A program made the position numbers and the translations under genes. Below the pieces are notes generated by a model, which saw only the letters and a list, made by a program, of their open reading frames with translations, made no database searches and was not told the DNA's origin. A DNA stretch of 64,000 bases, taken from positions 18,418,001 to 18,482,000 of the forward strand of contig NC_068933.1 in the NCBI RefSeq assembly GCF_023091745.1. Reading direction: 5' to 3'. Below are positions 1 to 10,408 of the stretch, piece by piece (positions within the stretch are counted from its first letter, which is position 1; each line of letters starts with the position of its first letter). The stretch is from Budorcas taxicolor (lineage: Eukaryota; Chordata; Mammalia; Artiodactyla; Bovidae).

Positions 1-842
1 GCAAAATGCGGGACTGGATGAAGCACACGCTGGAATCAAGATTGCCAGTGAGAAATATCAATAACCTCAGATATGCAGATGACACCACCCTTATGGCAGA
101 AAGTGAAGAAAAACTAAAGAGCTTCTTGATGAAAGTGAAAGAGGAGAGTGAAAAAGTTGGCTTAAAGCTCAACATTCAGAAAACTAAGATCACGGCATCC
201 AGTCCCATCACTTCATGGGAAATAGATGGGGACACAATGGAAACAGTGACAGACTTTATTTCCTTGGGCTCCAAAATCACTGCAGATCATGACTGCAGCC
301 ATGAAATTAAAAGACACTTGCTCCTTGGAAGAAAAGCTATGACCAACCTAGACAGCATATTAAAAAGCAGAGACATTACTTTACCAACAAAGGTCTGTCT
401 AGTCAAAGCTATGGTTTTTCCAGGAGTCATGTGTGGATGTGAGAGTTGGACTATAAAGAAAACCGAGTGCCAAAGAATTGATGCTTTTGAATTGTGGTGT
501 TGGACCCTCAGAGAGTCCCTTGGACTGCAAGGAGAGCCAACCAGTCAGTCCTAAAGGAAATCCATCTTGAATATTCACTGGAACGACTGATGATGAAGCT
601 GAAACCCCAATACTTTGGCCACCTGATACAAAGAGCTGACTCATTGGAAAAGACCTTGATGCTGGGAAAGATTGAAGGCAGGAGGAGAAGGGGGCAACAG
701 AGGATGTGATGGTTGGATGGCATCACTGATGAGATGGACATGAGTTTGAGTAGGCTCCAGGAATTTGTGATGGACAAGGAAGCCTGGTGTGCTGCAGTCC
801 ATGGGGTCGTAAAGAGTTGGACACCACTGAGCAAGTGAACTG
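1..842 (+). mobile_element. BovB (RTE) LINE 3' part, cut by window start
   Basis: This is the 3' part of a ruminant BovB LINE in forward orientation. It runs from the reverse-transcriptase catalytic region to the 3' tail, which ends in repeated ACTGA units (near 836-848). The 5' part lies outside the window. Bases 494-840 read as the conserved C-terminal tail found in every BovB copy here, with a recognisable arginine-rich run followed by a sequence close to RMRWLDGITDSMD. It is clearly decayed, as the reading frame is broken (see the ORF entry). Confidence 0.95.
6..840 (+). pseudogene. BovB ORF2 remnant (RT motif C to C-terminus), broken
   Basis: The first open frame (6-554, 182 residues) starts just before the RT catalytic motif and carries YADD at residues 23-26, the metal-binding motif C of LINE reverse transcriptases. 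Near 505 about 17 bases are missing compared with other copies in this window, around the segment that normally reads WRRLLRVPW. This shifts the frame, and the tail continues in another frame at 494-709. A TGA at 707-709 replaces the usual AGA after RM in the RQRMRW segment. The methionine start has no biological meaning, because the real ORF begins upstream. It is non-functional. Confidence 0.9.
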
Positions 843-1130
843 AACTGAACATTAACATTAAATTAGCAGATACTGAGTAAAGCACATAGAGTGTGTGGGC
901 ATCATCCAATCAGTTGAAGACCTTAAGAGAAAAAACACTGAGTTCAGAGGAGGAGGGAATTCTACCTCCAGACTACCTTTGGAGTAGAGTGACAGCATCA
1001 CCTCTTCCCTGGGTCTTCAGCCTACCAGCCTGCTCTGCAGATTTCAAATTGTGCAGCCTCATCCTCACATAAGCCAATTCCTTAAAATAAATAAATTATA
1101 TATGGGCTGGATATAGCTGATCTGGGCTGA
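843..1130 (+). mobile_element. Fossil L1M-type 3' UTR (probable)
   Basis: The sequence just after the BovB end resembles an old mammalian L1 3' UTR: agcagatactgag at the left, a CATCCAATCAGTTGAAG segment, and a right end reading aagccaattccttaaaataa. It is diverged and non-coding. The family is assigned from memory; another fossil repeat is possible. Confidence 0.5.
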
Positions 1131-1147
1131 TTACTCATACATATGCA

Positions 1148-1361
1148 GGCTTCCCTGGTGGCTCAGAGGGTAAAGCATCTGCCTGCAATGTGGGAGACCC
1201 GGGTTCAATTCCTGGGTCAGGAAGATCCCCTGAAGAAGCAAATGGCAATCCACTCCAGCACTCTTGCCTGGAAAATCCCATGGATGGAGGAGCCTGATAG
1301 GCTATAGTCCATGGGGTTGCAAAGAGTTGGACACGACTGAACGTCTTCACTTTCACTTTCA
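1148..1361 (+). mobile_element. Bov-tA SINE
   Basis: This is a near full-length ruminant Bov-tA SINE. The tRNA-like head (ggcttccctggtggctcag, then B-box-like ggttcaattcc near 1202) is followed by the Bov-A body shared with the BovB 3' end (atggggttgcaaagagttgg, acacgactga). The tail is a short ctttcacttt run. Open frames on either strand here are SINE artefacts. Confidence 0.93.
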
Positions 1362-1752
1362 TGGGCTCAGCTGCTTGGTGGGCTGGGGTCTGGCTGTTCT
1401 GGGATGGCTTAACTAGGAGGACTCATTTCTGTTCTACATGACCTGTCATCCTCCAGTAGGTTAGGTGGGTCTTATCCACTTGGTAGCTGAATAGGTCTCC
1501 AAAACAATGAGCTGAAGCATGCAAAGCTTCTGGAAGCCCAGGCTTGGAATTTGCATGAGGTTACTTCCATTACATTTTACGCCCAAAGCAGGTATAAGGT
1601 CAGACCAGATCCAAGAGGAAGTAAAACATGTTCTACCTCTCAACAATGAGAGCTACAATAGGATTGTGGCAATGTGCAAGACACCACACAGCTGAGTTGA
1701 AGCTCACAGAATGTTTGTGAGTGGGACACTATTGCTGCAGTGGTTAACTTGG
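1362..1752. other. Unassigned sequence
   Basis: No gene, RNA or recognisable repeat. The 61-codon minus frame at 1461-1646 shows no domain or splice support. Confidence 0.5.
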
Positions 1753-1762
1753 TATATACTAT

Positions 1763-1978
1763 GAAGCAAAGTATTATTCACTCAGTTGTGTCCAACTCTT
1801 TGCGACCCCATGGACTGTATCCAACCAGGCTCCTCTGTCCTTGGGATCCTCCAGGCAAGAATACTGGAGTGGATTTCCATGCCCTTCTCCAGGGGATCTT
1901 CTTGACCTAGGGATCAAACCTGGGTCTCCTGCATTGCAGGCAGATGCTTTACCAACTGAGCCACCAGAGAAGCCTGGA
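1763..1978 (-). mobile_element. Bov-tA SINE with 9-bp target duplication
   Basis: This is a Bov-tA SINE in reverse orientation: Bov-A body first, tRNA-like head last (ends gagccaccagagaagcc). It is bounded by atatactat at 1754-1762 and again at 1979-1987, a target-site duplication typical of LINE-driven insertion. Confidence 0.93.
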
Positions 1979-1987
1979 ATATACTAT

Positions 1988-2329
1988 AGACACAGAATAA
2001 GACGTTATGTTTGACCTAAAGGAGCTTACAGTAAGTGGAAATAAAGGAGGGGTAAAAATATTAGTAATAATGGAAAACAGCAATACACGCAATCACTGAA
2101 ACTATAAAAGCCCCAAAATGAGAAATTTAAATCGAGTCAAGTGGACAAGACTTCCTAGAAGAGGTAACACGGAATAATTGCAGTTAGGAGCATCCATAAT
2201 AAGTCAAAATGTATGCCTGAAAGTATACCAAACTTTCATTTATGCAGTTAGGATGGAAAATAGTTTATTAGAAACTTTAGTAATGATTAATAGTGTAGTC
2301 TTTGAGTTAGAACTGAGTTTGACACACTT
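1988..2329. other. Unassigned, faint old-repeat traces
   Basis: No gene found. Around 2010-2065 a segment like aaaggagcttacagtaagtg recalls the degenerate 'stock' of old MIR/L2-linked repeats, too decayed to classify. Confidence 0.4.
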
Positions 2330-2353
2330 AACTGTGCCACTTAATAACTATGT

Positions 2354-2503
2354 AAAAGTGAATGTTGCTCAGTCTTGTCCGACTCTTTGTACTGGAGTGT
2401 GTAGCCATCCCCTTCTCCAGGGGATCTTCTCAACCGAGGAATTGAACTAGGGTCTCCTGGATTGCAGGTAGATTCCTTACCAGCTGAGCTACCAGGGAAG
2501 CCC
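2354..2503 (-). mobile_element. Bov-tA SINE, internally deleted, inside MIR
   Basis: A reverse Bov-tA of about 150 bp lacks roughly 60 bp of the Bov-A body, jumping from gactctttgt to a segment near the end of the body. It is flanked by ataactatgt at 2344-2353 and 2504-2513, so the insertion duplicated part of the MIR. Confidence 0.9.
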
Positions 2504-2542
2504 ATAACTATGTGAACCTTGGGTAAATTATTTAACATCACT

Positions 2543-2654
2543 AGAAGGAAATGGCAACCCACTCCAGTATTCTTGCCTGGAGAATCCCATGGACAAAGGA
2601 GCCTGGTGGGCTCCAGTCTATGGGATCACAAAGAGTTGGACATGACTGAGCAAC

Positions 2655-2656
<2 letters not shown>
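2543..2656 (+). mobile_element. Bov-A SINE monomer
   Basis: This is a Bov-A body without the tRNA-like head, starting at agaaggaaatggcaacccac and ending at gagcaactaa. It runs directly into a CA microsatellite, a common arrangement for Bov-A 3' ends. Confidence 0.9.

Positions 2657-2693
<37 letters not shown>
2657..2693 (+). repeat. (AC)n microsatellite, about 18 units
   Basis: A pure AC dinucleotide run at the 3' end of the Bov-A copy. It was probably seeded by the SINE tail and is likely polymorphic in length. Confidence 0.97.
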
Positions 2694-2694
<1 letters not shown>

Positions 2695-3049
2695 CTTCAA
2701 TTCCTCATTGTAGATGGAGAAAAAAAAAATAGTACCTGTCTATTAAGGTTGTTGTGTGTATTAAGTGAAGTATATGTAAAATTTGATGAAAGTGTCTGGA
2801 GCATAAAAAGCATTCAACAAATTATACTATTACTGCTACACTTTTTCTTCTGAATATTCATTGTTGCATAATTTGATTTTTTTTAACTCCAACAGAGATA
2901 ATTATCAAAAATTCTTTTTAGAGTTAGGGTTACAAAAGTTAGATCAAATATGCAAATTGCTGTTTTTCTTGAGATTCAAAAAAAGTCCTTTCTTGGGAAG
3001 GAAAAGTACTTACTGGCTGGTCTCTAAGACGGTACCGTTCAGGGTGAGG

Positions 3050-4110
3050 TCTACCAACCCACGAAGTCCACAAACCCTATCAGGGGTAAGCAAGGTCAAA
3101 ACTATTTTCATAATAGTACTAAGACGTGGCTGCCTTTCCCATTGTGTCAACATTCACACTGATGGTGCAGTAGCGATGGCAGGTAAACTGCTGGCTGATG
3201 GCGCAAATCAAGGCAGAGGCAGCAAACTCTACAGGCATTATCGTATTTTTCACTTCCAAAGAGTGGTCCATGAGACTTAGGGATCTCCTTAAAGAAGCAA
3301 CATAGATTATTAATTTAATCAATTTAATCCTTGGATACGGGTTATTTCAATATTCTGTGTGATAAAATGGGAAATATATGGACAGTGCTTCTGCTATACA
3401 TATTGAATTAAAGTTTTTGCTTGAAGAAAATCACTTGTGTGATTGAGTCATGAGCTGAACTAGTCAGTTGTTTTGTTTTTTTTTTTCTACAGGAAACATC
3501 ATTTTTTAATAAAGAAAATGATGGGTAAACTATGGTTGTTCAGACTTGGGCTTTTGGCAGACATTTTCACAAAAATGAACAAAGTGAGTCTGTCACTTCA
3601 AGGAAAGCAGTCACTGCTGATGATAAATTTCCAACTTGAGAACTTTCCTGATACTTTCAGGCTTTTGTAATGAGATTGATGATGATAGAAGGGAATGTAA
3701 TTTTTGGATATTGAATTTTTAAATGGGTCAATATTTAGAAGAAGTGTATAAGTCATGAACTAATATTTTCAAAATGACTAAAGCATAATATTACAAAATC
3801 ACAATGTATAATAGACCCATTCAAAATAGCAAGTGGATTTTTATGTAGAAGTGTAAAAATGTATTGATATGCTTTCAGATTTCACACTGCAACTAACTTT
3901 TAAGAAACTACCACTTGTCATGTTTTGGTAAAATATCAAAGAAGAATGTCCACAATCATATAAAAAGATTATTAAAATACTCTTCCTTTTTCTAACTACA
4001 TATCCATATGAAACTTTTCTTCCTATACATCAACTGAAACAATTTATCACAACAGAATGAATACAGAAACAGATCTAGCAATATATCTGCCATCTATCAC
4101 TAATCAGGCA
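3050..4110 (+). pseudogene. hAT transposase remnant (ZBED5/SCAND3-like)
   Basis: Several short frames keep hAT-like peptides in the correct order. The first, at residues 100-109 of the frame at 2861-3280, is TDGAVAMAGK, matching the DGA-x-AM-x-GK motif of domesticated hAT proteins. The second is LWLFRLGLLADIFTKMNK in the frame 3473-3670, matching the LADIF-x-K-N-x-LSLQG region. The third is a C-terminal dimerisation-like stretch at 3890-4020 (KKLPL, then FLTTYPYET). Stops and frame changes separate them, and about 700 bases of the family's usual middle part are missing. It is dead. That it is a transposon fossil rather than a host ZBED gene is inferred from the nearby terminal sequence. Confidence 0.6.
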
Positions 4111-4332
4111 TTTAAAAGGTTGAGAAAAATATGAACATAATTCTGCTTTATTCCACTGATTTTTCTGCTTTTGTAAAATATAGATGTTTGTCATAAAAAA
4201 AATATGCTATTTATCTTAAAATGCATTGGACTTAGTGTCATTAGTAAATGAGTTAACAAATATTTTTTAAATTTTGATTTAATTTCTAATAGAGTAAATA
4301 TACATAGGTGTAAGCCACAAAGGAAAAGCTCC

Positions 4333-4702
4333 TTCAGTTCAGTTCAATTCAGTTCAGTTCAGTCACTCAGTTGTGTCTGACTCTTTGCGACCCCATGAAT
4401 CGCAGCACGCCAGGCCTCCCTGTCCATCACCATCTCCCAGAGTCACTCAGACTCACATCCATCGAGTCGGTGATGCCATCCAGCCATCTCATCCTCTATC
4501 GTCCCCTTCTCCTCCTGCCCTCAATCCCTCCCAGCATTAGAGTCTTTTCCAATGAGTCAACTCTTCGCATGAGGTGGCCAAAGTACTGGAGTTTCAGCTT
4601 TAGCATCATTCCTTCCAAAGAACACCCAGGGCTGATCTCCTTTAGAATGGACTGGTTGGATCTCCTTGCAGTCCAAGGGACTCTCAAGACTCTTCTCCAC
4701 TA
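4333..4702 (-). mobile_element. BovB 3' end, inserted in hAT fossil
   Basis: A 5'-truncated BovB copy in reverse orientation. The left edge is the BovB 3' tail (repeated TTCAG units, 4333-4362). The minus frame at 4496-4687 encodes part of the C-terminal tail of ORF2 (LKLQYFGHLMRR, GRRRRGR). It cuts the hAT 3' UTR from its terminal repeat. Confidence 0.93.
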
Positions 4703-4772
4703 GGGGTTCTCAATAATGTTTACATGTGTAAATGGATCCTGAGAGTGAAAAGTTTCTGAGCTACTATTCACA

Positions 4773-7197
4773 AAGTATGTCATTATCGTTTGGAAGTGCA
4801 CTTCAACCCCAAGGACATAGGACTAACCAGACCATTAAGACCTCCTTGAGGGGTGATCAGTGTTACTCAGTATGTAAAATGCATTGATTGCCTGCCATAT
4901 GCAAGAAAGATGAAGTCTAATGTGTTGGCAGGAGCCAGGTCATGGGAAGCTTGGATACTTGGCTAGGATTTGGACTTTACTCTGAAAGGGGAAAAAAGTA
5001 ACTGAAATTTTTTAAGAGATGATGTAATCAGGTTTATCTTTTAGAAGATAAGTAGGGGGTTGAGCCTATAATGGAATGAAGGCTACCAGACTGAAGTCAA
5101 GAAGATTGGTTGGAGCTTTTGGTTGTTTCATTTAGTGAAATGAGATTAAGGACACTTAAACTAAAGCAGGAGCAGAAGGAAAAGGAATCTTTTGGGAGAG
5201 GCAAAGGAGATAGAATCTGCACTGCTGTGTGACTGAAGAGATGTCTCAATGAATGGCATATCCTTCCTCCAAAGTCATTCTCAACATTTTGCTCAAATAA
5301 GATTCCTGTTTAACAAAAGTGATAGTTCTCTCTTGTAACAAGCTGCCTACTGTTCGGTTGTTGATTCTGATATTGTTTCTTGATAACTGAAAGTTCAAAA
5401 TATCAGGCAAAAAAAAAAAAATTACTGAAAGATTGCTATCATGGGGCTGAAAGAATTCCTGAGAAGATGAGTTGGTCTCTCTTCCTTTCTGTTCTCATTT
5501 TGGAGTTAGACTTCCAAACACAACTCTCTAATTCTAGGATCATACAGAGTGGAGTTACACTACACTGTCCTGCTCCTGCCCAGGCACATACAATATCCTC
5601 CTGAAGAAGTTCTTAGAGGGCTTCCTTCCAAAAAAAGATTCACACTTGGAGAACTTGGCTCATTACCTGCTTATTTTGAAATCTCATTCCTGTGGAAAGT
5701 AGACAAATGAAGGGAGAACCAAAGAGGTGATAAAATCACTTCAGCACTTACTACCTTATCAATATTCAAATCCATGAGCATATAAAAATGAGAGAAGACC
5801 AAGTTTTCCAGAATATACTAGCTATATAATTACTATATAATTGTAATATTAGTCCTTTTACCAAAAAAAAAACCAAAAACTGAGTCAGGAAATTTGAATT
5901 ACCAGCTCATTCTTACTTCAAAGATCACCAACATTAACACAAACAAGGGAGGAACTAAGAGATGACTGTGGAATGGGGTTACTTAGAAACCAGCTCACAG
6001 CCTTAGTCCTGGCTGGGATAGTTCAAAGAATTTGGTCCTTCTATCCAATACTGTCAGTAGTTCCTATCATCATCATTTGTCAAGTGAAAACACATTTCCC
6101 TTTGACTTCTTGCAGCTCAGATTTCCTGGGGTCATTTCAAAGTTTAGTGTTTAGATCGCATTTATTTTAACAGTTTTCTTAATAACTTGTTTACGTTTTG
6201 GTTTTGGTTTTGTTTTTGTACAGGTGCTGCCCTTTAGTTCTAGAGGGAAATGGTCTTCTGTTTACATGCTGCTTCATTAGTCAAGGTTGTTGCTACATAA
6301 TATTCACTTTATATGAAAAAACTTCTACCTTACCTAGTGGTGGGCTCTCCAGGAATCTCACCCCATCCTAAAACCAGTTAAAAACTCAAAAGTAGACAAA
6401 AATGCAGTTACTGAAAAAGAGCTCTGCAAAACTTTTACACTAAGTCATAGCACTGCCTTTAGGCATTACCAAGAGTATAATTATCATGTTTGATGATTTG
6501 GCTTCTGCACAAGAGAACAAAAAATAGATTTCTGGAAGCAGACGTTGTCGGAAATAAGTGATGGCAAATAGCCTGACGATAGAACAGAGAGCACAAGAAC
6601 TGCAAGTAGGGGACAGAAGAGGTATAAAAACGGGTCTTATCCCTTCTCTTTACACTTCCATGGAAGGGGGAGCTTCTATTGCCACTCCTACTCAGGGAGA
6701 GCAGACAGAAGGTGTCAGAGAAAACAATTCCATCTCTGCCTTTACCTCTTTATCCAATGCTTGCCAAGAGAGTTTAAAACGGTGTGTCAAAATCTCAGAA
6801 GCAAGAACTAGACAGTCGAGTTGCTTTCATTCAGCATCTAGACTCAGACGCAGCAGTTACTTGTTATATCCTGCTGGGCACTGTGGGCAGTCCTCTTCTC
6901 TCTGTCCCCTCACAGAACGTCCCTGTAGGCAGATGTCCTGCCCCCTCCCCACGAATGGGCGTGTGGCTCAGTCCAACCATCTTCCTTGACTATGCCAATG
7001 AGTTTGAGTAGATGAATTGTAAGTGGGCACTGTGAACTCGGACCTGTCTATGCAGACGGGCTGGAGCTTGAATTGACCGAAATTGGAGGATTAAATTTGC
7101 TCCATTTTGGTCTCAGAGAATCATAGAGTGCATACACAAATTAAGAAAGTAAGTCTCACTTCCCGTTTGTCATTGATTGTTCCAAGGCCTGGAGGTG
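4773..7197. other. 2.4-kb unassigned stretch
   Basis: No recognised gene or clear repeat. The longest frame, 143 codons at 6558-6989, overlaps a second open frame in another phase and has no motif, so it is treated as chance. Short A-runs occur at 5408-5421 and 5861-5870. The part 4890-5110 looks like a degenerate interspersed repeat but could not be named. Confidence 0.5.
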
Positions 7198-7325
7198 CGT
7201 GTGCTCAGTCACTCAGTCATGTCTGGCTCTTTGTGAAGCCACAGACTGTAGCCTGCCAGGCTCCTGTGCCTATGGGATTTTCCAGGCAAGAATCCTGGAG
7301 TGGGTTGCCATTTCTTCCTCCAGGA
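7198..7325 (-). mobile_element. Bov-A SINE fragment
   Basis: A reverse Bov-A body only: gtgctcagtcactcagtcat to tgccatttcttcctccagga. The tRNA-like part is missing. Confidence 0.88.
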
Positions 7326-7488
7326 GGTAAAAGGAATAAAGAATGGGATTTAGGCACTGTTATCAGTTGGACTGTGTCTCCCTAAAATATGCTGAGGTCC
7401 TAACTCCTCAGTACCTGTGAGTGCAGCCTTATTTGGAAATGGACCTTTACAGATGCTCAAATTAAAATAAGGTTGATAGGATGACATT

Positions 7489-7753
7489 GCTGCTGCTGCT
7501 AAGTCACTTCAGTCATGTCCAACTCTCTGTGACCCCATAGACAGCAGCCCACCAGGCTCTTCCGTCCCTGGGATTCTCCAGGCAAGAATCCTGGAGTGGG
7601 TTGCCATTTCCTTCTCCAATGCACGCATTCATGCTAAGTCGCTTCAGTCGTGTCCGACTCTGTGCGACCCTATGGACAGCAGCCCTCCAGGCTCCCCCAT
7701 CCACAGGATTCTCCAGGCAAGAATACTGGAGTGGGTTGCCATTTCCTTCTCCA
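7489..7753 (-). mobile_element. BOV-A2 SINE (dimer) with target duplication
   Basis: Two Bov-A monomers in reverse, starting with the (TGC)n remnant of the AGC tail. Each monomer holds a cgactctgtgcgaccc-type core. The flanks aggatgacatt (7478-7488) and aggatggcatt (7754-7764) are a target-site duplication with one difference. The host sequence reads through when the SINE is removed. Confidence 0.95.
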
Positions 7754-8033
7754 AGGATGGCATTAGGGCAGGCCCTATTCCAATATGACTGTGTCCTTAT
7801 AGAAATGAAAAATTTGGACAAAGAGAAAGAGGCACGCACACAAAAGATACCATCATGTGACAATAGGGAATTGGAGGGAAGCATCCAGAAACCAGGGAAC
7901 CCTGGTGATTGCCAGGAAATCACCAGAAGTTTAAAGAGGAAAGGAATGATTCACCTACACCCCTCAGAGGAAGTACAGCCCTGCCAACATCTTGATTTTG
8001 GATTTATAGCCCCTAGAACTGTGACACAATACA

Positions 8034-8101
8034 TTGGGTTGGCCAAATTTCCATTCAGATTTTTCTGTAATATGGATAAACAAACTTTTTGGCCAACCCA
8101 A
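8034..8101. mobile_element. Mariner-type MITE, about 68 bp
   Basis: A small palindromic element: the left arm ttgggttggccaaattt is the inverted partner of the right arm aaactttttggccaacccaa. It sits at a TA-type site (right flank TA at 8102-8103) inside the old repeat above. Size, arms and TA target fit a deletion derivative of a ruminant mariner. No transposase is encoded. Confidence 0.8.
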
Positions 8102-8184
8102 TATTTCTGTTGTCCTAAGGCACCAAGTTAATGGTACTTTGTTACAGAGCTCTAGAAAACTGAGCCACCCAAACTCTGCACTAT

Positions 8185-8990
8185 TCAAAAGACATGAAAG
8201 AGAGTTTTACAGAAGAAGATTATGCACATAATCAACAAACATATTAAAATGTGTTCAAAAATCGCTAGCATCCAGAAAATGCAAATTTAAACATAAGATA
8301 CATTTCATTTAACAAAACAGTATTTTTTTTTTCTTTAGAAACACCTGTTTTCAAGGGCAGAAAAAGAGACATTCATACATTTTTGGTAGAAACACGAATC
8401 AGTACAACCATTCAGGAAGACACTTTATAATATGTGTCAAGAGCCTTCTGAGAATTTATCCTAAGGGAATGCTGTTAAACTTCATAGCACTTATCATTTT
8501 CTAATACTATATGATTTACTTATTTGTGTTTATTGTCAGTGAATTTAAGTCCTACAAGGACAAGGATTTCTCACTTTTGTATCCCAAACACCGAGAGTAT
8601 TTCCTAATATGTTGTAAATGCTCCATAAACACTTGCTGAATATGTTAATTAAGATATCCACCAAGATTTATGTACAAAGGTGTTCACTGAAGCATACTTA
8701 CAATAGCTAAACACTGGGAAAGTAAATGACCACCACAGTGGGAGACTGGTTATGAAAATAATGGTGCCACAATGGGGTATCATGTAGCCATTAGCAAATA
8801 AATCATCAGGAATATATAAGGCTATGAGAAGACATTCATAATATATTAAAAAGTTAGAAAAGGATTAGAAAATTGTAGACAGAGTTATACTTTAATTTTA
8901 TTAAGATATAGTAATAATGCCCAAATGTTAGAAATGATTACCTCTGCCCAGTGAGCTTGTAGACATTTGGGTTTTTTTTTTAATATTTTT
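8185..8990 (+). mobile_element. L1M ORF2/3' UTR fossil, interrupted
   Basis: Decayed L1 sequence of the terminal ORF2 region. 8185-8320 resembles the 'aaagacatgaaagag ... atgcaaatttaaa' block. 8440-8475 has gagaatttatcctaaggg. From 8651 the element continues with aagatttatgtacaaagg, ttcactgaagcatacttaca and a 'catgtagccatta' block. About 175 bp of L2-like sequence separates the two halves. No frame survives. Confidence 0.65.
8476..8650 (+). mobile_element. L2-like 3' end inside L1M
   Basis: Sequence with the L2 3' landmarks (agtcctacaaggacaagg, tgtatcccaaacacc, aatgctccataaacacttgc) interrupts the L1M element between two parts that are adjacent in the L1 consensus. TGTTAA-like bases flank it on both sides. 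Its placement inside L1M is unusual, because L2 is generally the older family. Confidence 0.55.
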
Positions 8991-10408
8991 CATATTTTCT
9001 GCAAGCACTTCAATAAAATTTTGAACTGTCCACGTACTCCACAAACGAGTGATATCTTATCACACAGCATGGTGTAATAACAATGTTTATAATAATAACA
9101 GGGTAATTTTGTAAATATTAAATTACACTCAATATCCTCTATTTATAAAGAAGGGAAATCTGTGTGAAGGAAATATGGATTTGATTAGTCTCTGTACTTT
9201 TCTGTGCTTTTATTTCCAAATTCAGAAGGTGGACAATGCACTTTTTAATGCTTTCCATTCAAACAAGTTAAAATGTTTAGAAGTTACAGTTCTTTAAGGA
9301 GTAACCTACAATTACCTGAAAAAGTCAATTATATGAAATACCTAGTTCCTTTATTGCTGGTTAAATGAAACATCATTGCACATATTACAAGGGAAAAGGT
9401 ATTTATTTGACCTTGGGCTGTTTCAACAGTGAAATTTAATTCTATATTTTCCATACTGCTCAAGCTGATCATTTAAATGGCAGAATTATGAAAAATCAAC
9501 CAACGTTAGTATCAATGCACTGCATCAATTACCATCAATGTATTAAACACAATACCTAAAAGTTTTATGACTATTTTAAATAGTCTTCTAACAAGGTTCT
9601 AAAATTCGCCATAAGAGAATCAGAGGCACAAGGAGTTTGTGTGGCTAGTTCAGGTTTACATTAGGGAGCACATCTTATTGACACAATCACCAAGAGATCT
9701 ACTGAGATGGGAGTGAGTCAAGGATTCCTCTGAAATCATTCTGGCAAGCTCAGAACAACTTGACTAACATGCTGAATAATGTTTTCCCTCATCAATAGAC
9801 TCCAGTAGCTAGACATTTTTTAACTTCATCAGAAGTAAACAAATACTACCAATCATAAAAATAGAAACAATTTCTTCCCTTCTCCTAGTTGGGAAAGTGA
9901 ACCTCAGGACTCCCATCTTGACTTCAGCATAGCTCTCATCATGCAGATCTACCTGTGGGGATTTTCTTGAGCTGCAAAGTCCAAATATATGCTCAAAATT
10001 CAGCCAGAAGCTGATCCTGGTGCTAAACTCCAATATATACTATGGGTTTGACATGGTTATTAAATTCAGATTTGACTGCATGGCTCTTTTGTTTCACCAG
10101 TCTGTGTGTTCTTGGGATATTATTCTTTAAGGAAGTGCTTAAATTGAAGAAATAGCAGGGACACAATGAACAATCCAAGTAAAGTATGTCATGATGTTTA
10201 TATTTGGTTCTGTTTACTGAGCATTGATTGATAGTTCTTTAGTCCTTTTGATTTATCATCTGAGCATGTTTCTTTAAATGCATTCACTCCTCCATCTCTC
10301 ACCTCCAAGAATCACTTTCTTCACTATTTCCATATGCATCCTTTTGTTCTTTTTAATGGCATAGTTTCAAAGAACTAGTCCTAACTCCTATTTCTGCATG
10401 TTTGATTA
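8991..10408. other. 1.4-kb AT-rich unassigned stretch
   Basis: No gene or clear repeat. The minus frame at 9809-10033 (74 codons) has no recognisable domain. Confidence 0.5.

Larger units (their letters stand above)
2330..2840 (+). mobile_element. MIR SINE split by two younger SINEs
   Basis: Three pieces read as one mammalian-wide MIR. The first is 2330-2353. The second, 2504-2542, has ctatgtgaaccttgggtaaatt. The third, 2694-2840, has ttcctcattgtagatgg and then gtctggagcataaaaagcattcaac. The gaps hold a reverse Bov-tA and a forward Bov-A with a CA repeat. The order of the MIR pieces is preserved, so the ruminant SINEs landed inside it. Confidence 0.75.
2950..4772 (+). mobile_element. hAT (Charlie-like) DNA transposon fossil
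   Basis: This is the decayed 3' half of a hAT-superfamily element. Transposase-like coding traces run to about 4110, followed by an AT-rich 3' UTR. A right end at 4703-4772 (ggggttctcaataatg to tttctgagctactatt) is recognisable as a Charlie-type terminal region ('GGGGTTCTCAA', 'TTTGAGAACC'-like). A reverse BovB fragment (4333-4702) separates the UTR from this end. The left end and the N-terminal (BED zinc finger) half were not seen. The exact family name is uncertain. Confidence 0.65.
7352..8163 (+). mobile_element. Old mammalian repeat, L1M-type 3' UTR (probable)
   Basis: The segments 7352-7488, 7754-8033 and 8102-8163 together read as one old repeat. They include aaatatgctgaggtcctaac, the step ggcattagggcaggcccta, ccaatatgactgtgtcctta, and the right end ctgttgtcctaaggcaccaa. 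It is interrupted by a BOV-A2 SINE and a mariner-type MITE. A related copy lies at 48590-48860 and an opposite-strand one at 43498-43880. A MaLR LTR origin cannot be ruled out. Confidence 0.55.

Noticed and set aside
508..909. 133-codon minus frame opposite BovB
   Set aside because: Antisense shadow of the BovB C-terminal coding region; the same frame appears opposite other BovB copies.
1148..1361. tRNA-like head of Bov-tA considered as a tRNA gene
   Set aside because: It lacks a proper anticodon arm and cloverleaf and is a SINE head; the same holds for all Bov-tA and CHR copies.
2657..2693. Tandem or clustered repeats considered as a CRISPR array
   Set aside because: Simple repeats and dispersed SINEs in a mammalian genome; no spacer pattern or cas genes.
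6558..6989. 143-codon forward frame considered as a gene
   Set aside because: Overlapped by another frame, no domain, no splice or promoter context; likely chance.
7601..8131. 176-codon forward open frame
   Set aside because: It runs across a BOV-A2 SINE, an old repeat and a MITE; the open frame is an accident of SINE sequence on the plus strand.
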